Shown: in pieces, positions 20,165 through 30,958 of the stretch
How positions within the stretch are numbered: the first letter of the stretch is position 1
How the letters are laid out: each line of letters starts with the position of its first letter
Assembly: GCA_021464525.1 (NCBI GenBank)
Contig: JADRCO010000554.1
Coordinates: 1 to 31,052 of the forward strand
DNA: 31,052 bases
Direction: 5' to 3'
From: Rhizophagus sp. LPA8_4_AMF
Lineage: Eukaryota; Glomeromycota; Glomeromycetes; Glomerales; Glomeraceae
The notes under the pieces: generated by a model
Seen by the model: only the letters and a program-made list of their open reading frames with translations
Database searches by the model: none
What the model was told of the DNA's origin: nothing
Position numbers and translations under genes: made by a program

Positions 20165-20576
20165 CCCCTACCCAATAACATTTAATATATGGTTTGCTTG
20201 TCGCGTGATCTGCCTACCCGTTTTGTCCCCCAAAAATATCAATTGTTGATTGTCCTGTGCTCCCATGCTGTGATACCTCCCTTCTCTGTGGGGTACTGGA
20301 GAAAAAGTACTGGCTAGTTATTTAATAAAAATCAATAGCATTATTTAACAAATCACTAAATTAAAAATTATTTTTAATCTTTTTATTTTTTTCAATCCCA
20401 TCCAAAATAATTTCTGCTTTTCATTTCCAATTAATCTTAGAAATTTCCCTCAATCCCGTTTAATATGATATACAATTTTGAAGGAGTCAAAAATACGCAA
20501 TCTGATAATTAGATTACGGCCAAAAAATTCTTATCCCGCCTAATATTACTTGCGACGCGCTCCTGTACCTTACCCC

Positions 20577-20593
20577 TATATATATTTCTGGGT
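20577..20593 (-). repeat. Third copy of the 1763/1971 repeat arm
   Basis: TATATATATTTCTGGGT repeats 17 bases of the arm at 1971-1990. No partner arm was seen nearby, so it is a solo or degraded end. Confidence 0.5.
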
Positions 20594-21349
20594 GATTCGC
20601 AATATGTGCTTTATACTATTTTTTTTATATTTTTAAATCATATCATGGCCCTATGTATAATAGTACTCCCTTCAAAAAATTTTCCTGAATTTTAAATATC
20701 CGGATACTACACAAAAATTTTCGATTTTAAATTTTAAAATTTGTAAAATATCCGGGTATAATATCAGAAACTTCTTGTGACAAAAATCTTCTATAAATAT
20801 GATATACTGTTACGCATTTTTCATATATGGAAACTAAATATTATATTTATATTTAAAATATTTAAAAGAAAAATATTTATATTCGTTTATTTCAAATTTT
20901 AATAAATTTAAGCACGAAATGCTGAAATGTTGCACATAAATTTACCAAAATTATGATCAATTTTCCGGAAAAACTAAAAGAGTATTGCTAAATATCGCCA
21001 CAGGTGATTATCGCCGCTTAATTCTGGCCAAAAATTATAATTTCGGCCAGAGTTAAAATCACTTGTTAATAAAATTTTAATTTAAATAAATTTAAATAAT
21101 AAATAAGTAAATTAAATGTAATTAAATATCAACCACACTAAAATTTTGTAAATTTTAAAAAAAAATTTTTTTTTAAGATCAAAAAAAACGTTTTACTTAT
21201 AAATGCATTTTTTCTCAAAAACTATCTGTAAAACGACCTTTTTGACCTAAGAGAAACTTGTTCTACTTATAAATTTACATACTTATATTATGGACAGATC
21301 AATATTTCAGTCGAAAATTTTAAAATCAAAAAAAAGATTTAGGTGCGGC

Positions 21350-21499
21350 TGTTGTAGACCAAACGTGCATTTGTCCCAAACCTGCACATCGGCCTAAATT
21401 AGAAGCCCATTTTATAATGCCTTAAGACTGTACCAGCGACGATCTTCTAATTTAGGTCGATGTGCAGGTTTGGGACAAATGCACGTTTGGTCTACAACA
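21350..21499. repeat. 56-bp near-perfect inverted repeat with 38-bp spacer
   Basis: Arms 21350-21405 and 21444-21499 match at 55 of 56 positions. The one difference, at 21392, becomes a G:U pair if the plus strand is transcribed. The arm begins TGTTGTAGACCAAACGTGCA and is markedly more GC-rich than its surroundings. No coding capacity. It could be a young foldback element or a source of hairpin RNA. Confidence 0.8.
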
Positions 21500-21540
21500 C
21501 GGCGATGATCACCGTGCGACGATTTTTTGACATTTCCAAA

Positions 21541-21847
21541 CTAAAAATGTAATCCTGTATTACTACTTTCCAAATTAAAGTTTTTAACTAAAAATGTTTA
21601 TTGGAAATTATATAATTCTGGTAAAAGAAATTTATCGAAAATTATGACTGGTAAAATTAAAAATGAGTTTTTTTTAGAAATTATAATTAATTCTGGTAGA
21701 AAAAATTAACTGAAAATTATAATTAATTCTGGCTGGTAAATTAAAAATGTGATCTTGTACTACTTTCATTCCAAATTAGGTTTTTAACTGAGAAAGTTTA
21801 TTAGAAATTATCACTAATTCTGGTAAAAAAATTTACCAAAATTATGA
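21541..21847. repeat. Diverged direct repeat, 200-bp period
   Basis: 21541-21647 and 21741-21847 align throughout (both with AAAATGT, TACTACTTTC, CCAAATTA, TTTTTAACT, AATTCTGGTAAAA) with moderate divergence. Related AATTCTGG pieces lie in between. Noncoding and old. Confidence 0.55.
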
Positions 21848-23137
21848 TCACCTCAACCCATGCAATAGGTACAGGTTTCAAAATTTGCAAGATATCCGCT
21901 GGAGTACTATAGTAGTAATTACAGAACACAACTAGAAAACTTGCATATGAATTGTCAAGTGAACGATCAACATCCCTTAAAGAAAATTAGACACTACTTC
22001 TTTAATTCAACAATGGTCAACCTTCCACATTTGAGTTGACTAAAAGACTCCCTTTTGACGTATCCCCATATAAAGTACCTGTCTCATGTGGATCTATTTA
22101 ATTTCCCAAAAATCATCATACTCGACAAGTATTATCAATTAAATTTTTCATATATTAAATTCTTTTAGTACTGACAGGATGAAAATTATATCTTGGGTAT
22201 AAATCAATTTGATAAATTGATTTAGACATGGGATAGTCAGTACTATACGGTATATATTCATTTATTATTCAATTGAAATCAAACCACATAATCACCCTGA
22301 TGCGACACTTATTACAATTTACACGTTAGTTTGAGCAAATTTAATTTTGCTATATACCGGGGTAACATTGCAGATGATAATAATGATAAGAAGAATCAGG
22401 TGATAATAACAATAAATTCAAATTTTATTGTTTAATACAGGAAATTCACCGAAATTGTTTGTGATAATATACCTTTTATCAGCATACAATACATTATCTG
22501 TTATACTTTGATCACAAAGAAGTTTGGTTATCGGTATATTTTTTATTATATTACTAATGAATCAAAATGTATACATATTTCTTTTAATTTCTTCTAGCTA
22601 AGCTCTCAATTATATGCTACTGCTCTGCTAAATGTTAAAGACTGGTCTTTTTTTTATTTATTATTATTTTTTAAATTTTATAAATTTTATTAACGTTAAC
22701 TTCTCTCCTCTTTTCTGTCTTTAAGAATGGTTTGACTTTGCTTTCAGTAATGACTATGAAATTATATAGAAAAGATGTTATGTATGATAACTGCTATGGT
22801 GATGTGCACTATACATCGCATGAAGTATATGACGTGATCAGTTTTTACTATTTTATTTATTGTTCGTTACAACGCTAAAAGCTATTTCTCTCACTCTTTT
22901 CTTTCCCTTTTTCTGTAAAAATTAGATATTTTTGAAAATTTTATTTCAAATACACTATTATAAAATACTAACTACTACATAAATATTCAAGTTAGCTTGA
23001 CGAAAATTAATACTTCTTAAGTTTTCTAAGTCCATTTTATTTAGCCAAAATAATGACGGAAACTGCGCTATAAAATTAGGAAAACAACACAGCACGATAA
23101 AGTTTATTAAAATATTTTTAATCATTATTAATATATC
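21848..23137. other. Gene-free stretch
   Basis: No gene is supported. It contains the small foldback at 22166-22245. The remainder is AT-rich with no recognised protein or RNA. Confidence 0.5.
22166..22245. repeat. 80-bp nested foldback
   Basis: TAGTACTGAC (22166-22175) faces GTCAGTACTA (22236-22245). Inside, AAATCAATTT and AAATTGATTT (22201-22223) form a second stem around GAT. A MITE-like miniature. Confidence 0.5.
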
Positions 23138-23420
23138 CCTATAAAAAAAGTGGATATGTTTTTTATACATTTTTTATACGGAAAAATACATTTACATACT
23201 GAAAAATACATTTTTAATACGGAGAGATACTGAATTGGTCAATTTTCCGTATCTCAGTATATACATTTTTTCAGTATCAATCCATATAAAAAACACATCT
23301 TTCAGGATACGGAAAATTGACTAATTCGGTATCTCTCCATATTAAAAACATATCTTTCAGTATGTAAACGTATTTTTCTATATAAATTACGTATAAAAAA
23401 CATATCCACTTTTTTATAGG
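23138..23420. mobile_element. MITE-like foldback element with arms of about 115 bp
   Basis: Left arm 23138-23253 and right arm 23306-23420 are reverse complements over almost their whole length, with scattered mismatches and small gaps. The ends are CCTATAAAAAA and the arms carry GTGGATATGTTTTTTATAC, GGAGAGATAC and TCAATTTTCCGTATC. Only about 52 bp separate the arms, so it has no room for a gene and needs a transposase from elsewhere. A target duplication could not be fixed because the flanks are A+T repeats. Open frames at 22958-23170 and 23302-23562 merely run through it. Confidence 0.7.
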
Positions 23421-24414
23421 TATAAGTGCTTTTATATCTATTAAATAACTTTATTTGGCTCTTAAGTCCTATTTCATTAACTACTAGTGTTAAAATTAAT
23501 ATTATAAAATTTATAAAAAAATGCGTCTTGTAAAAATAAGAATTGTTTACAGCTTGTGACAATAATCTAGTGCTAATAAATCTAAGAATAATAGTCCATA
23601 ATGTTCATTTTAATAAAGTGTAAAAGAGTTATTTTTTTAAACGGGCCTATTATAAAACTAATAAAAGTAATAAAATTATTTTAGTCTATATACCATTTTA
23701 AGAAAAATATTTGTTTTTTCTTAAATACGTATGTACGTAATACTACGTATAGTAAAAAAAAGTAAAGTACAAAGAAAAAGAAACGTGACATATAAAGGAT
23801 TATATACATGTCAGGTTTTCTACATGCTGTAACTCCAGATTTCTTGAACCTGACTTTAGATAATTGAAAATGTATCAAGAAATGTTTTTAACTTTTTTTT
23901 TAGAATTCAGTATGAGCATTTTGGAACAGGCTTGCAGAATGTGAGTTTTGTAAAGAATAATTTACAAAACGTGTTAAGCTCTATTTTTATAAGCTGAAAA
24001 GTTCAACTTTTTGATTATTAAATTAGGTTAATATTATAAAACAATAAATAATAGAATAAACAGTATAATATTGAAAATTAAACTTTATATTTTATACATT
24101 TTTCTTAATTGATAGAATGAATGGTTGATTGTTTCTTACGCAATAAATAATAATATTGGCTGTTTTTTATATTCGTGCAATCTTTTTTAACGCAATAGGA
24201 ATTGTTTTTTTTTTGAGTAAAAAATTTTACCTATAATTAAAAAAAGATTAGTTTAATAATATGACTTTTTACTTTTTAGCGTGACAAATAACATTATTAT
24301 TCTAAGCGGTAAAATTAATAAGGGTTGGAGACCAATCAAAAAAACCTCAAATGATTTATAATTGGTTAACCAACTATCATCACTGAATAATAATAATTAA
24401 TTATTAATTATTAC
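23421..24414. other. Gene-free AT-rich stretch
   Basis: No gene is supported; the small minus-strand open frame at 23681-23878 is phenylalanine/leucine-rich AT noise. An AAT/ATT repeat is at about 24388-24412. Confidence 0.5.
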
Positions 24415-24544
24415 AGCAAAATTCAAAATATACAGGACACTTGAAAAAATTGATTATCAGGTTGTTGGGTAGCTGGGTTACTCGGGTAGTTAGATTATTA
24501 GAAATATAAATAGCATGTGACATGAGTATAATAGTAAATAAATA

Positions 24545-26606
24545 CCATATTTGACCAAAAATAAGCAAGCACTAAAAATAAGCAACATCGTATTTATATA
24601 ATACCCAAAAATAAGCAACTTGTAAAATTTATTGAAAATTCTTTGTAAAATTTTAACAGACAATATAATAAATGTAATTATAATGTTCAATGATGATTAT
24701 ATGCAATTCTGTCATTAAAATCAAAGAAAAAAATACACTATTCCTGTCATTAAAAGTATTACCATTCTAATGACTTTCATCATCAGTTTCATTGATTACC
24801 AATTTTTCAATTTCTGATTCTATATCATCAATACTGTTTTCCCACTCCTCAATTTCTGATTCTTCATCATCAGCTTCTAATTCTTTTTTAGTTTCAGATT
24901 CTTCAGTTTCCGATTCTTCAATTTCCGATTCTTCTTCAGTTTCCAATTCTACTTCAATTTCTGATTTCTCAATTTCCAATTCTTCACTGACTTCTGATCT
25001 TTCAGTCTCTGATCCTTCATCAATTTCCACATCTTCATCAACCAACAAATCTGTTATGCCACACCTTTTAAAAGATTCAATTATAATTTTGTCAGTAATT
25101 TTATCCTACGATCGCTTAATCCAATTGCAAACATCACTTATTTTAGCACGCCGAAGGTTTCCATTAGCAGTTACTCCAGTGCCACCACTCGCCATCCACA
25201 GATGCCACTTTTGGTGAAGGTAATCCTTGAACGGCCTATTAATTGTGACATCAAGGGGCTGGCAGATACCTGTTAGTCCTCTGGAAATCACCGCTAAATG
25301 AACATCACTTTCATGAAATTTATTTTTAACCGGTGCTTCCAAGTGTCCTCTAAATGAATCATATACTAACATTGCTAGGTCTTCAGATCTATTATCATTA
25401 AAATAATCAACATACTTTTTCATCAAATTAGCGTCCATCCACCTATTTTCTTGGAACTAAACGATCACACCAGGAGGAATTTTTTCTTTTTCTGCGCGTG
25501 TCAATTTCTTTCTCTTGAATATACAAATTGGAGGTAGTTTAGTCCCATCTTATTAAGTAAATTCAAATTTTAGTAGATTTATTATTTTGCACGAACCTGC
25601 ATATTTCCAAATCTAATCTGAATCTAAAATTGCAATTTTGCAGAACCTACTAAAATCTATAGAAAGTTTTGAATTGAGACAAGGTAATTTTAAAAACTTA
25701 CCAGCAGCACACGTAAGAATAACAGTAAATTGATTTTTTTCATTCCCTGTTCCTCATATATGTACCGTTCTTTCACCCTTTTAATTGACTGTAAAGTTGC
25801 CAGCCATATCAAACCAAACAGGCGTCTCATCCATGTTAAAGATATTACATGTTTTGAAAGACTTTTCCACCCTAAGATAATTAATGACAAATTTATTAAA
25901 GTTCTCTAATAATTCTTCAGTTTAGGAAGTTTCTGTGATATTTTTATGCGTCAGCACAAAACTAGCCCATATCTCTTTAAAAATAAACGCAACTATCTGA
26001 GAGACACCTTAAAATCGTCTATTGAATCATAAAGCATCATCATACTCAATTCTCTTAAAATTTCCCTCATTTTATTTTGTATAATTATATAAGTTACGGC
26101 CAGTCCTTGCTTTCGCTGTTCAATAATTCAGTTATACAATACTTTTTCAGCTTCGGAATATAAAGCTTTTCGACCAGAACCAATTTTCTTTTTTTTGCCG
26201 CTTGTCTCAGTTGTCCAGTTCATGCTCGCTTTGACTCAACATCCAACCATACTAGTATGAAGATTAAAATGGTTTGCCGCTACTCTTTTGCCATGTTGTT
26301 CAGCATAATTGACAACTTTTCTTTTAAATTTAATAGTATATATATGAATTTCATTTAACTATTTTATAATTAACAGCTTTTGGTGGCATGGAAAAAAAAT
26401 TAAAAAGGTTCGCATATTATCGCGTGAGAATGTAAGGTGATTATGATCACATTGTACAACCTTTGTATAACAAATTAGATGATCATAAAATTGAAGATTT
26501 TGGTGCAGCTTAATAAAAAAAGCAGTAAATTTGAAAAAACATATTTGTACCCAAAAATAAGCAATCGCATAATAAAAATAGGTTGCTTATTTTTGGGCAA
26601 ATATGG
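24545..26606 (-). mobile_element. Complete pogo-like (Tc1/mariner superfamily) DNA transposon
   Basis: Terminal inverted repeats begin CCATATTTGACCAAAAATAA at 24545, mirrored by TTATTTTTGGGCAAATATGG ending at 26606, with one mismatch. TA flanks both ends (24543-24544, 26607-26608), the target duplication of this superfamily. Extra copies of the CAAAAATAAGCAA motif sit inside each end (about 24605-24617 left, 26551-26563 right, a further partial copy at about 24573), probably as transposase binding sites. The single gene inside is the broken transposase. Confidence 0.8.
24767..26389 (-). pseudogene. pogo-like DDE transposase, one intron, multiple stops
   Basis: A cut-and-paste transposase with CENP-B-like DNA-binding N-terminus. 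Exon 1 is 26389-25702 and exon 2 is 25548-24767; the intron 25549-25701 (GTAAGT...AAG) joins in phase within a GAT codon. The DNA-binding part includes YAEQHGKRVAANHFNL. The catalytic triad is D (25829-25831, NMDETPVWFDM), D (25358-25360, LVYDSFRGHL) and D (25250-25252, ICQPLDVTINRPF), with about 35 residues between the last two. A very acidic tail (24767-25048) follows. The triad is intact but the frame is broken: there is a frameshift in the N-terminal region and in-frame stops such as TAA and TGA just after the first D, TAG before RWMDAN and TAG after WIKRS. The antisense open frame at 24792-25217 is a shadow. Confidence 0.75.
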
Positions 26607-27652
26607 TAATATACTTTATAAATATAAAGAATAGTATAATATATGCAAAAATTTCTTTATTTTCATAATGCCCCAATCAATACTAAACGAACATTTTCGT
26701 CAGTTAACTACAGTATTTTTACTTTTCTAATAACCTGACTATCTGAGTACCTGGCTATCTGACAACCAGATAATCAAATTTCTCAAGTATCCCATATATT
26801 TTAAATTTTGCTATAAACGGTTAAATTAATCGGTTAATTATTTGATCAATTAATCAGTTTATACTATGAAATTATGAATTTCTAGAAGTTTCAGAAAATT
26901 ATTATAATTATCTTAACTGGCCAATTAATCTACATTGCAAATTGTGCCAATCATAATAAAATTCGTTTTAGTATGGAGAACACATAACCGAAATTTGTAA
27001 TTTGACCAGAATTATAATTTAATCGATTAACTGTTTTTTTGAGATTACCTTAACCGGGTTAACTGTCTAATTAAAATTCTTAAGTTTCCTTTCTTTTTTT
27101 TTTAGAAAAACAAAATAATTTCTGACAGTAAGAAATACTCAAGTTTTGAATTATCAAAGTTTCTCCAAACTTTACGCATTTTTTATTGCAGTATAATTTT
27201 TACGCTTTTAGTTCAAATTTGTGATTTTACATCTATAGTAATATGACACTGCAGTGCTTATCTTGAAAAGCCATCGAACATTTCGAATGGGTGAGTCAAT
27301 GAGTAAAAATTTATTTATTTTCTGAAAATTAGTCGTATTTGTTTAAAAATATCAATAACTGAAATAATTTTACTGTTGTTACAAATTGTATAAACATATA
27401 AAACATGTATGATACAATACCTGCAAATACACGATCCATTGAGGTGGTCATTGGACTAATAAAATCAAATATATGTATAGTCTCATGTAATTTTCACTAT
27501 TACAGAATTTTTTTGTAAATTTGACACCAATCAATATTTAACACATTAATTTTGGAAAATACTGGCACATTTTTTTTATATTTATAATTAATTAAGTAAT
27601 AAATTTATTATATGAAAAAAATGTATTAATATCATATACAAATATTTAAATT

Positions 27653-27822
27653 TCATTTACCAAACATTTTTTCAAAGAGATGTGATGACTGAATCTCATT
27701 TAATTGATTTTCTTGCATCTCTGAAAGAACTTCTCTTGATTTTTTTCTTTGGAAACTAATTTTTGAACTAGTATTTCATGTGCTTTTTTTAATTGTCGAG
27801 AATACTTTGAAATAGAAGGCAT
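27653..27822 (-). pseudogene. Short frameshifted open frame, unknown
   Basis: From an ATG at 27820-27822 the minus strand reads MPSISKYSRQLKKAHEILVQ and KLVSKEKNQE. After a one-base loss it continues VLSEMQENQLNEIQSSHLFE to a TGA at 27653-27655. The Lys/Glu/Gln-rich heptad-like pattern suggests a short coiled coil. The smooth continuation across frames argues for a real but broken small gene or a transposon accessory exon; chance is not excluded. Confidence 0.25.
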
Positions 27823-28251
27823 TTTCTATTAAAGTATCCAAAACTTAAAAATTTGATAACTTATGCATTGTTAGCTTTAATGATTAGAGGCATGCACAAT
27901 AATTTAAAGAATAACAGAATACCTTGCTTTTTTAAAAACAACAGAGAAAAAAATTCTTTTATTGTTGAGAAGCATCTTGAGGCAGCAAAAAGATTGTTTA
28001 AAATGTAATATTTTATTTACAGAAAAAAAGAAAGGTATTATGTGAAAGAGTTGGTCTTTAAAATGTTTTCGCAGAATTTATAATGTAAATAATAAGGAGA
28101 GTTCAGAATTATGGAAGTTTGAAATGTGATCTATTTTAATAGAAAACTATATACAGTAAAAGTTTCTTTACTAAAACCCCAAATTTTGATTTAGTTAGGC
28201 CACATAAAGATTACCTAACTGCCACCTATTAGCAGACATAAAACATCACAA

Positions 28252-28276
28252 CTAGGTTACCTTTAAAGTAACCTAG
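28252..28276. repeat. 9-bp palindrome CTAGGTTAC/GTAACCTAG
   Basis: Perfect arms with a 7-base spacer, inside a 28180-28560 region rich in further TAGGT/ACCTA motifs. Probably part of a decayed repeat. Confidence 0.45.
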
Positions 28277-28572
28277 ACGATTTTGATAAGCATCATTTAG
28301 ATGAACACTATAAAGATTTATAGGTAGCTTAGATACTTAGTAATTGGTAACCTATATGTTACTTGAAGGTAGTTTAATAGTTTAAAAATAAGCGATTTAT
28401 AGAATACTTAGTGGTAATTAAATATTTATGAGTAGGTTGTTCTTAAGTTGCTACTAAGCAGTTTATAGGTAAAAATTTGAATTTAAATTAGGTAACCTAA
28501 ATATTATATTATATTACTACTAAGCTATCTAATAGCAGCTTCATTGTAATAGTACAAAGGTAATAAGTAAAA

Positions 28573-28606
28573 CTAGAAAACGGAAACCGTTGGGGGTCTG
28601 GAGCGA
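28573..28606 (-). other. Candidate Helitron 3' terminus, minus orientation
   Basis: On the minus strand, CGCTCC is followed by AACGGTTTCCGTT (a 5-bp stem), TT and CTAG at 28576-28573, then T. The order and bases parallel 11594-11617 on the plus strand. It would be the end of another Helitron-like element pointing the opposite way to the Rep gene at 28989. Confidence 0.35.
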
Positions 28607-28988
28607 AAAAATTCTGTGCCACTTTTATCAAATTTTATTAATTACTATTACTTTTGAAAAAAGCAAGATTCAATTTTTTTTCCAGTATTGCGAATTTAGG
28701 GTTAGATAAGAAATAAAGTAATCTTAAATATTAAATGTAATAATTGAATGTATGCGTTAATAAATTTGAGCATTATTTATAAAACAATATTTATCGTACT
28801 ATTATCACGTGATAATTATTAACAACAATTGAAAAATTAATAAAAAGCATAAATGCATAATTAACCGATTTTTTATCACTAATATTTATTCTAAATACGG
28901 TAATCTGACGTGATTGATCATCATATGCGATGTTCGATTAACAAAAGTAAAATACAAGCCACTATGGAGTTTCTCTATAGCACGCATA

Positions 28989-30958
28989 ATGGATAACAAA
29001 TTCATAAGCCGTGACGCACTTTGAAAGCGCAAAGCTAGAGAGAATGAAACATCTAGTCAACGTGAAACACGCCTTGCAAAGCAACGTGAAAATACGCAGC
29101 AAAAAAGAGCAAGGGAAAATACAAATGCTGATGAGCGAGAGGCGCGTGCCGCATGTGACAAAGAATGAAAGCGCATAAAGTTAGCAACAGAAATGGACGA
29201 ACAACGTGAAAAACGACTTAGTTACCATCATGAACGAAGAAAATACCTGAAGAATGTTCAAAATACAACGACCCAAGACTTGAATTCGCAACATCAAAAT
29301 CTGCAGCAAAAGTCTCAAGATAGTGGCGTGGATGGCGCAGAAGATGGCGTGGAAGATGGCGCAGAAGATGATGCTGGTGTACTTGGTAAATTCGAGCAAG
29401 AACTTCTAAAGAAATTTCGTAACAAAGTTAACAAATTTAAACATTCGCTCTGCAAGACGTGCAATGAAAGTTTTCCATCAATTATAATTATAGAGGGGGA
29501 ATGCCGATGTTGCCATCTAGAGAAGAAGCAAAAAAAATTTTCGAAAGATAACAATATGGACCCAGGCGAAGTACCTGATGAACTTCGTGATCTCACAGAA
29601 ATTGAGAAAATGTTGGTTGCATAAGTATTTTCTGTGATGTTGGTTTATAGACTTCGTAGAGGTCAGCACGAATATCGGGGAAACATTATCAACTTTCCTC
29701 AAGATGTACAGAAATTTGCTTCAGGGCTTCCTAGGCATCCATCATTATTAGATGTGCTTGTCATACGTCATCAATCTGCAAGCAATGCGAAAACGTTTAG
29801 GGATTTCAAAGTTTATCGTAATAAGATCGCTTAAGCGTTAATCTGGTTAAAACAAAATAATTGTTACTACACTGACGTAATCATCGATCATGAAATTTTT
29901 CAGTCTTTGCCAATTGATGGCACAATTGATGACTAACTTCAAGATATTAATAAAAATGTTGATTACGACGAAAATGAGGATGATGTGATTACACGTACCT
30001 TCATTCTACTTCCGCCCTCAGCCAATCGTGAAGATACTGCTATTAAAAATACACTCGATCGAATACAGAATGAAAATCGTCCTATAATGTGGCCACAAAT
30101 AAATGGAAATCCTGTTAACGAATTCCAGACGCCAGGGTATATAGCATGCGCATTCCCAATCTTATACCCGACTGGAAGTGCAGACCTTTGCGCAGAACGT
30201 ATTAAAGATGTAAAGCCTGCAGAGTATTTCAGGCACCTTCTTCAATACAAAGATGGTAGATTTGCACGTCATGCTCGTTGGCGGTATTTCGCATTAAATT
30301 CCCAGATGCGTTAGTAGGCACTACAAGAAGAAAAGGTATACGTTAAACAAAGCCTTATCGATGTGCAAATTACCATTATGGATATTCAGGAAAGAATTAC
30401 CCAAGGCGATAACTATATAGCCAATAGAATCATGCGATTTGGAGAAGGTTTACATGGATCTCGTCAATTTTGGTATGCTCGATGCAACGAATTAAACGAT
30501 ATGATTAAGCAGATAGGACCGGATGGCTTAATCTTTTTTACGTTTAGTGCTGCCGATTTGCACTGGTCTGAGCTCCATAGGCTTATGCCATCTAACGGTA
30601 ATTGTGAAGCTTCAGCCAAACTCCATCACCAAAATATTGTGGATAATCCTCATATCGCGGACTGGTTTTTTCATAAGCGATTTGAAATTTTCTTTAACGA
30701 CGTCTTAAAGAAATAATGGGATTTGGAGGATTGGTGGTTTAGGTTCGAATGGCAACATCACGGCAGTGTTCACGTGCATGGAATCGGAAAAAGAAAAAAT
30801 GCACCTACAATAGAATGGAAGCAAATGAAGGAAGATGAGAACAAAATGAATGAAATAATACAATATTTTGACAGTCTCGTTACCACAATAAACCCTGGAC
30901 TCGATATGCCTGTTCCTGAATGGCATCCGTACCAAAAGAAAAGCAATGAATTAAATGA
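28989..30958 (+). pseudogene. Second Helitron Rep gene, decayed and truncated
   Basis: From the ATG at 28989 a single frame runs about 657 codons without any frameshift and parallels the gene at 6762. It has a basic start (KRKAREN), a cysteine-pair zinc ribbon (LCKTCNESF, then CRCCH), the DUF6570-like region (GEVPDELRDLTEIEKMLVA), the YFRHLLQYKDGRFARHARW motif and the metal-binding HVH in GSVHVHG (30771-30779). An acidic GVDGAEDGVEDGAEDD insert (about 29325-29370) is absent from copy 1. Eight stops interrupt it: TGA 29022, TGA 29166, TAA 29622, TAA 29832, TAA 29934, TAG 30312, TAG 30315 and TAA 30714. Homology ends near 30958, so the tyrosine motif and helicase are missing from the window. 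Confidence 0.8.

Larger units (their letters stand above)
19700..21349. other. Gene-free stretch with small inverted repeats
   Basis: No gene is supported; the open frame at 19996-20181 on the minus strand is mostly the hairpin at 20116-20164. TCTGGCC and GGCCAGA face each other at about 21031-21056. Repeated TATCCGG motifs occur at about 20695-20760. Confidence 0.5.
24415..26812. mobile_element. Older inverted-repeat element split by the pogo-like insertion
   Basis: 24415-24513 is a diverged reverse complement of 26715-26812, both arms running AGCAAAATT, AAAATATA, TTGATTATC, GGTTGT, TAG, TTATTAGAAA. The two arms flank the transposon at 24545-26606. Once the insertion is removed they would lie about 130 bp apart, a normal size for a MITE or hairpin element. 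Its outer boundaries were not resolved. Confidence 0.55.
26813..28572. other. Stretch with no supported intact gene
   Basis: AT-rich. Variants of AATTAATCGGTTAA at 26820-27065 form many short imperfect inverted repeats. Repeated TAGGT/ACCTA motifs fill about 28180-28560. One short broken frame (27653-27822) is listed separately. Confidence 0.5.

Noticed and set aside
22958-23562. Minus-strand open frames around the MITE
   Set aside because: They run through inverted-repeat arms and A+T sequence with no domain.
24792-25217. Serine-rich 141-codon plus-strand open frame
   Set aside because: Antisense of the acidic transposase tail; the Ser repeats are reverse-complemented Glu codons.
29315-29596. 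Minus-strand open frame with Ser/Pro repeats
   Set aside because: Antisense of the acidic insert in the second Helitron Rep.
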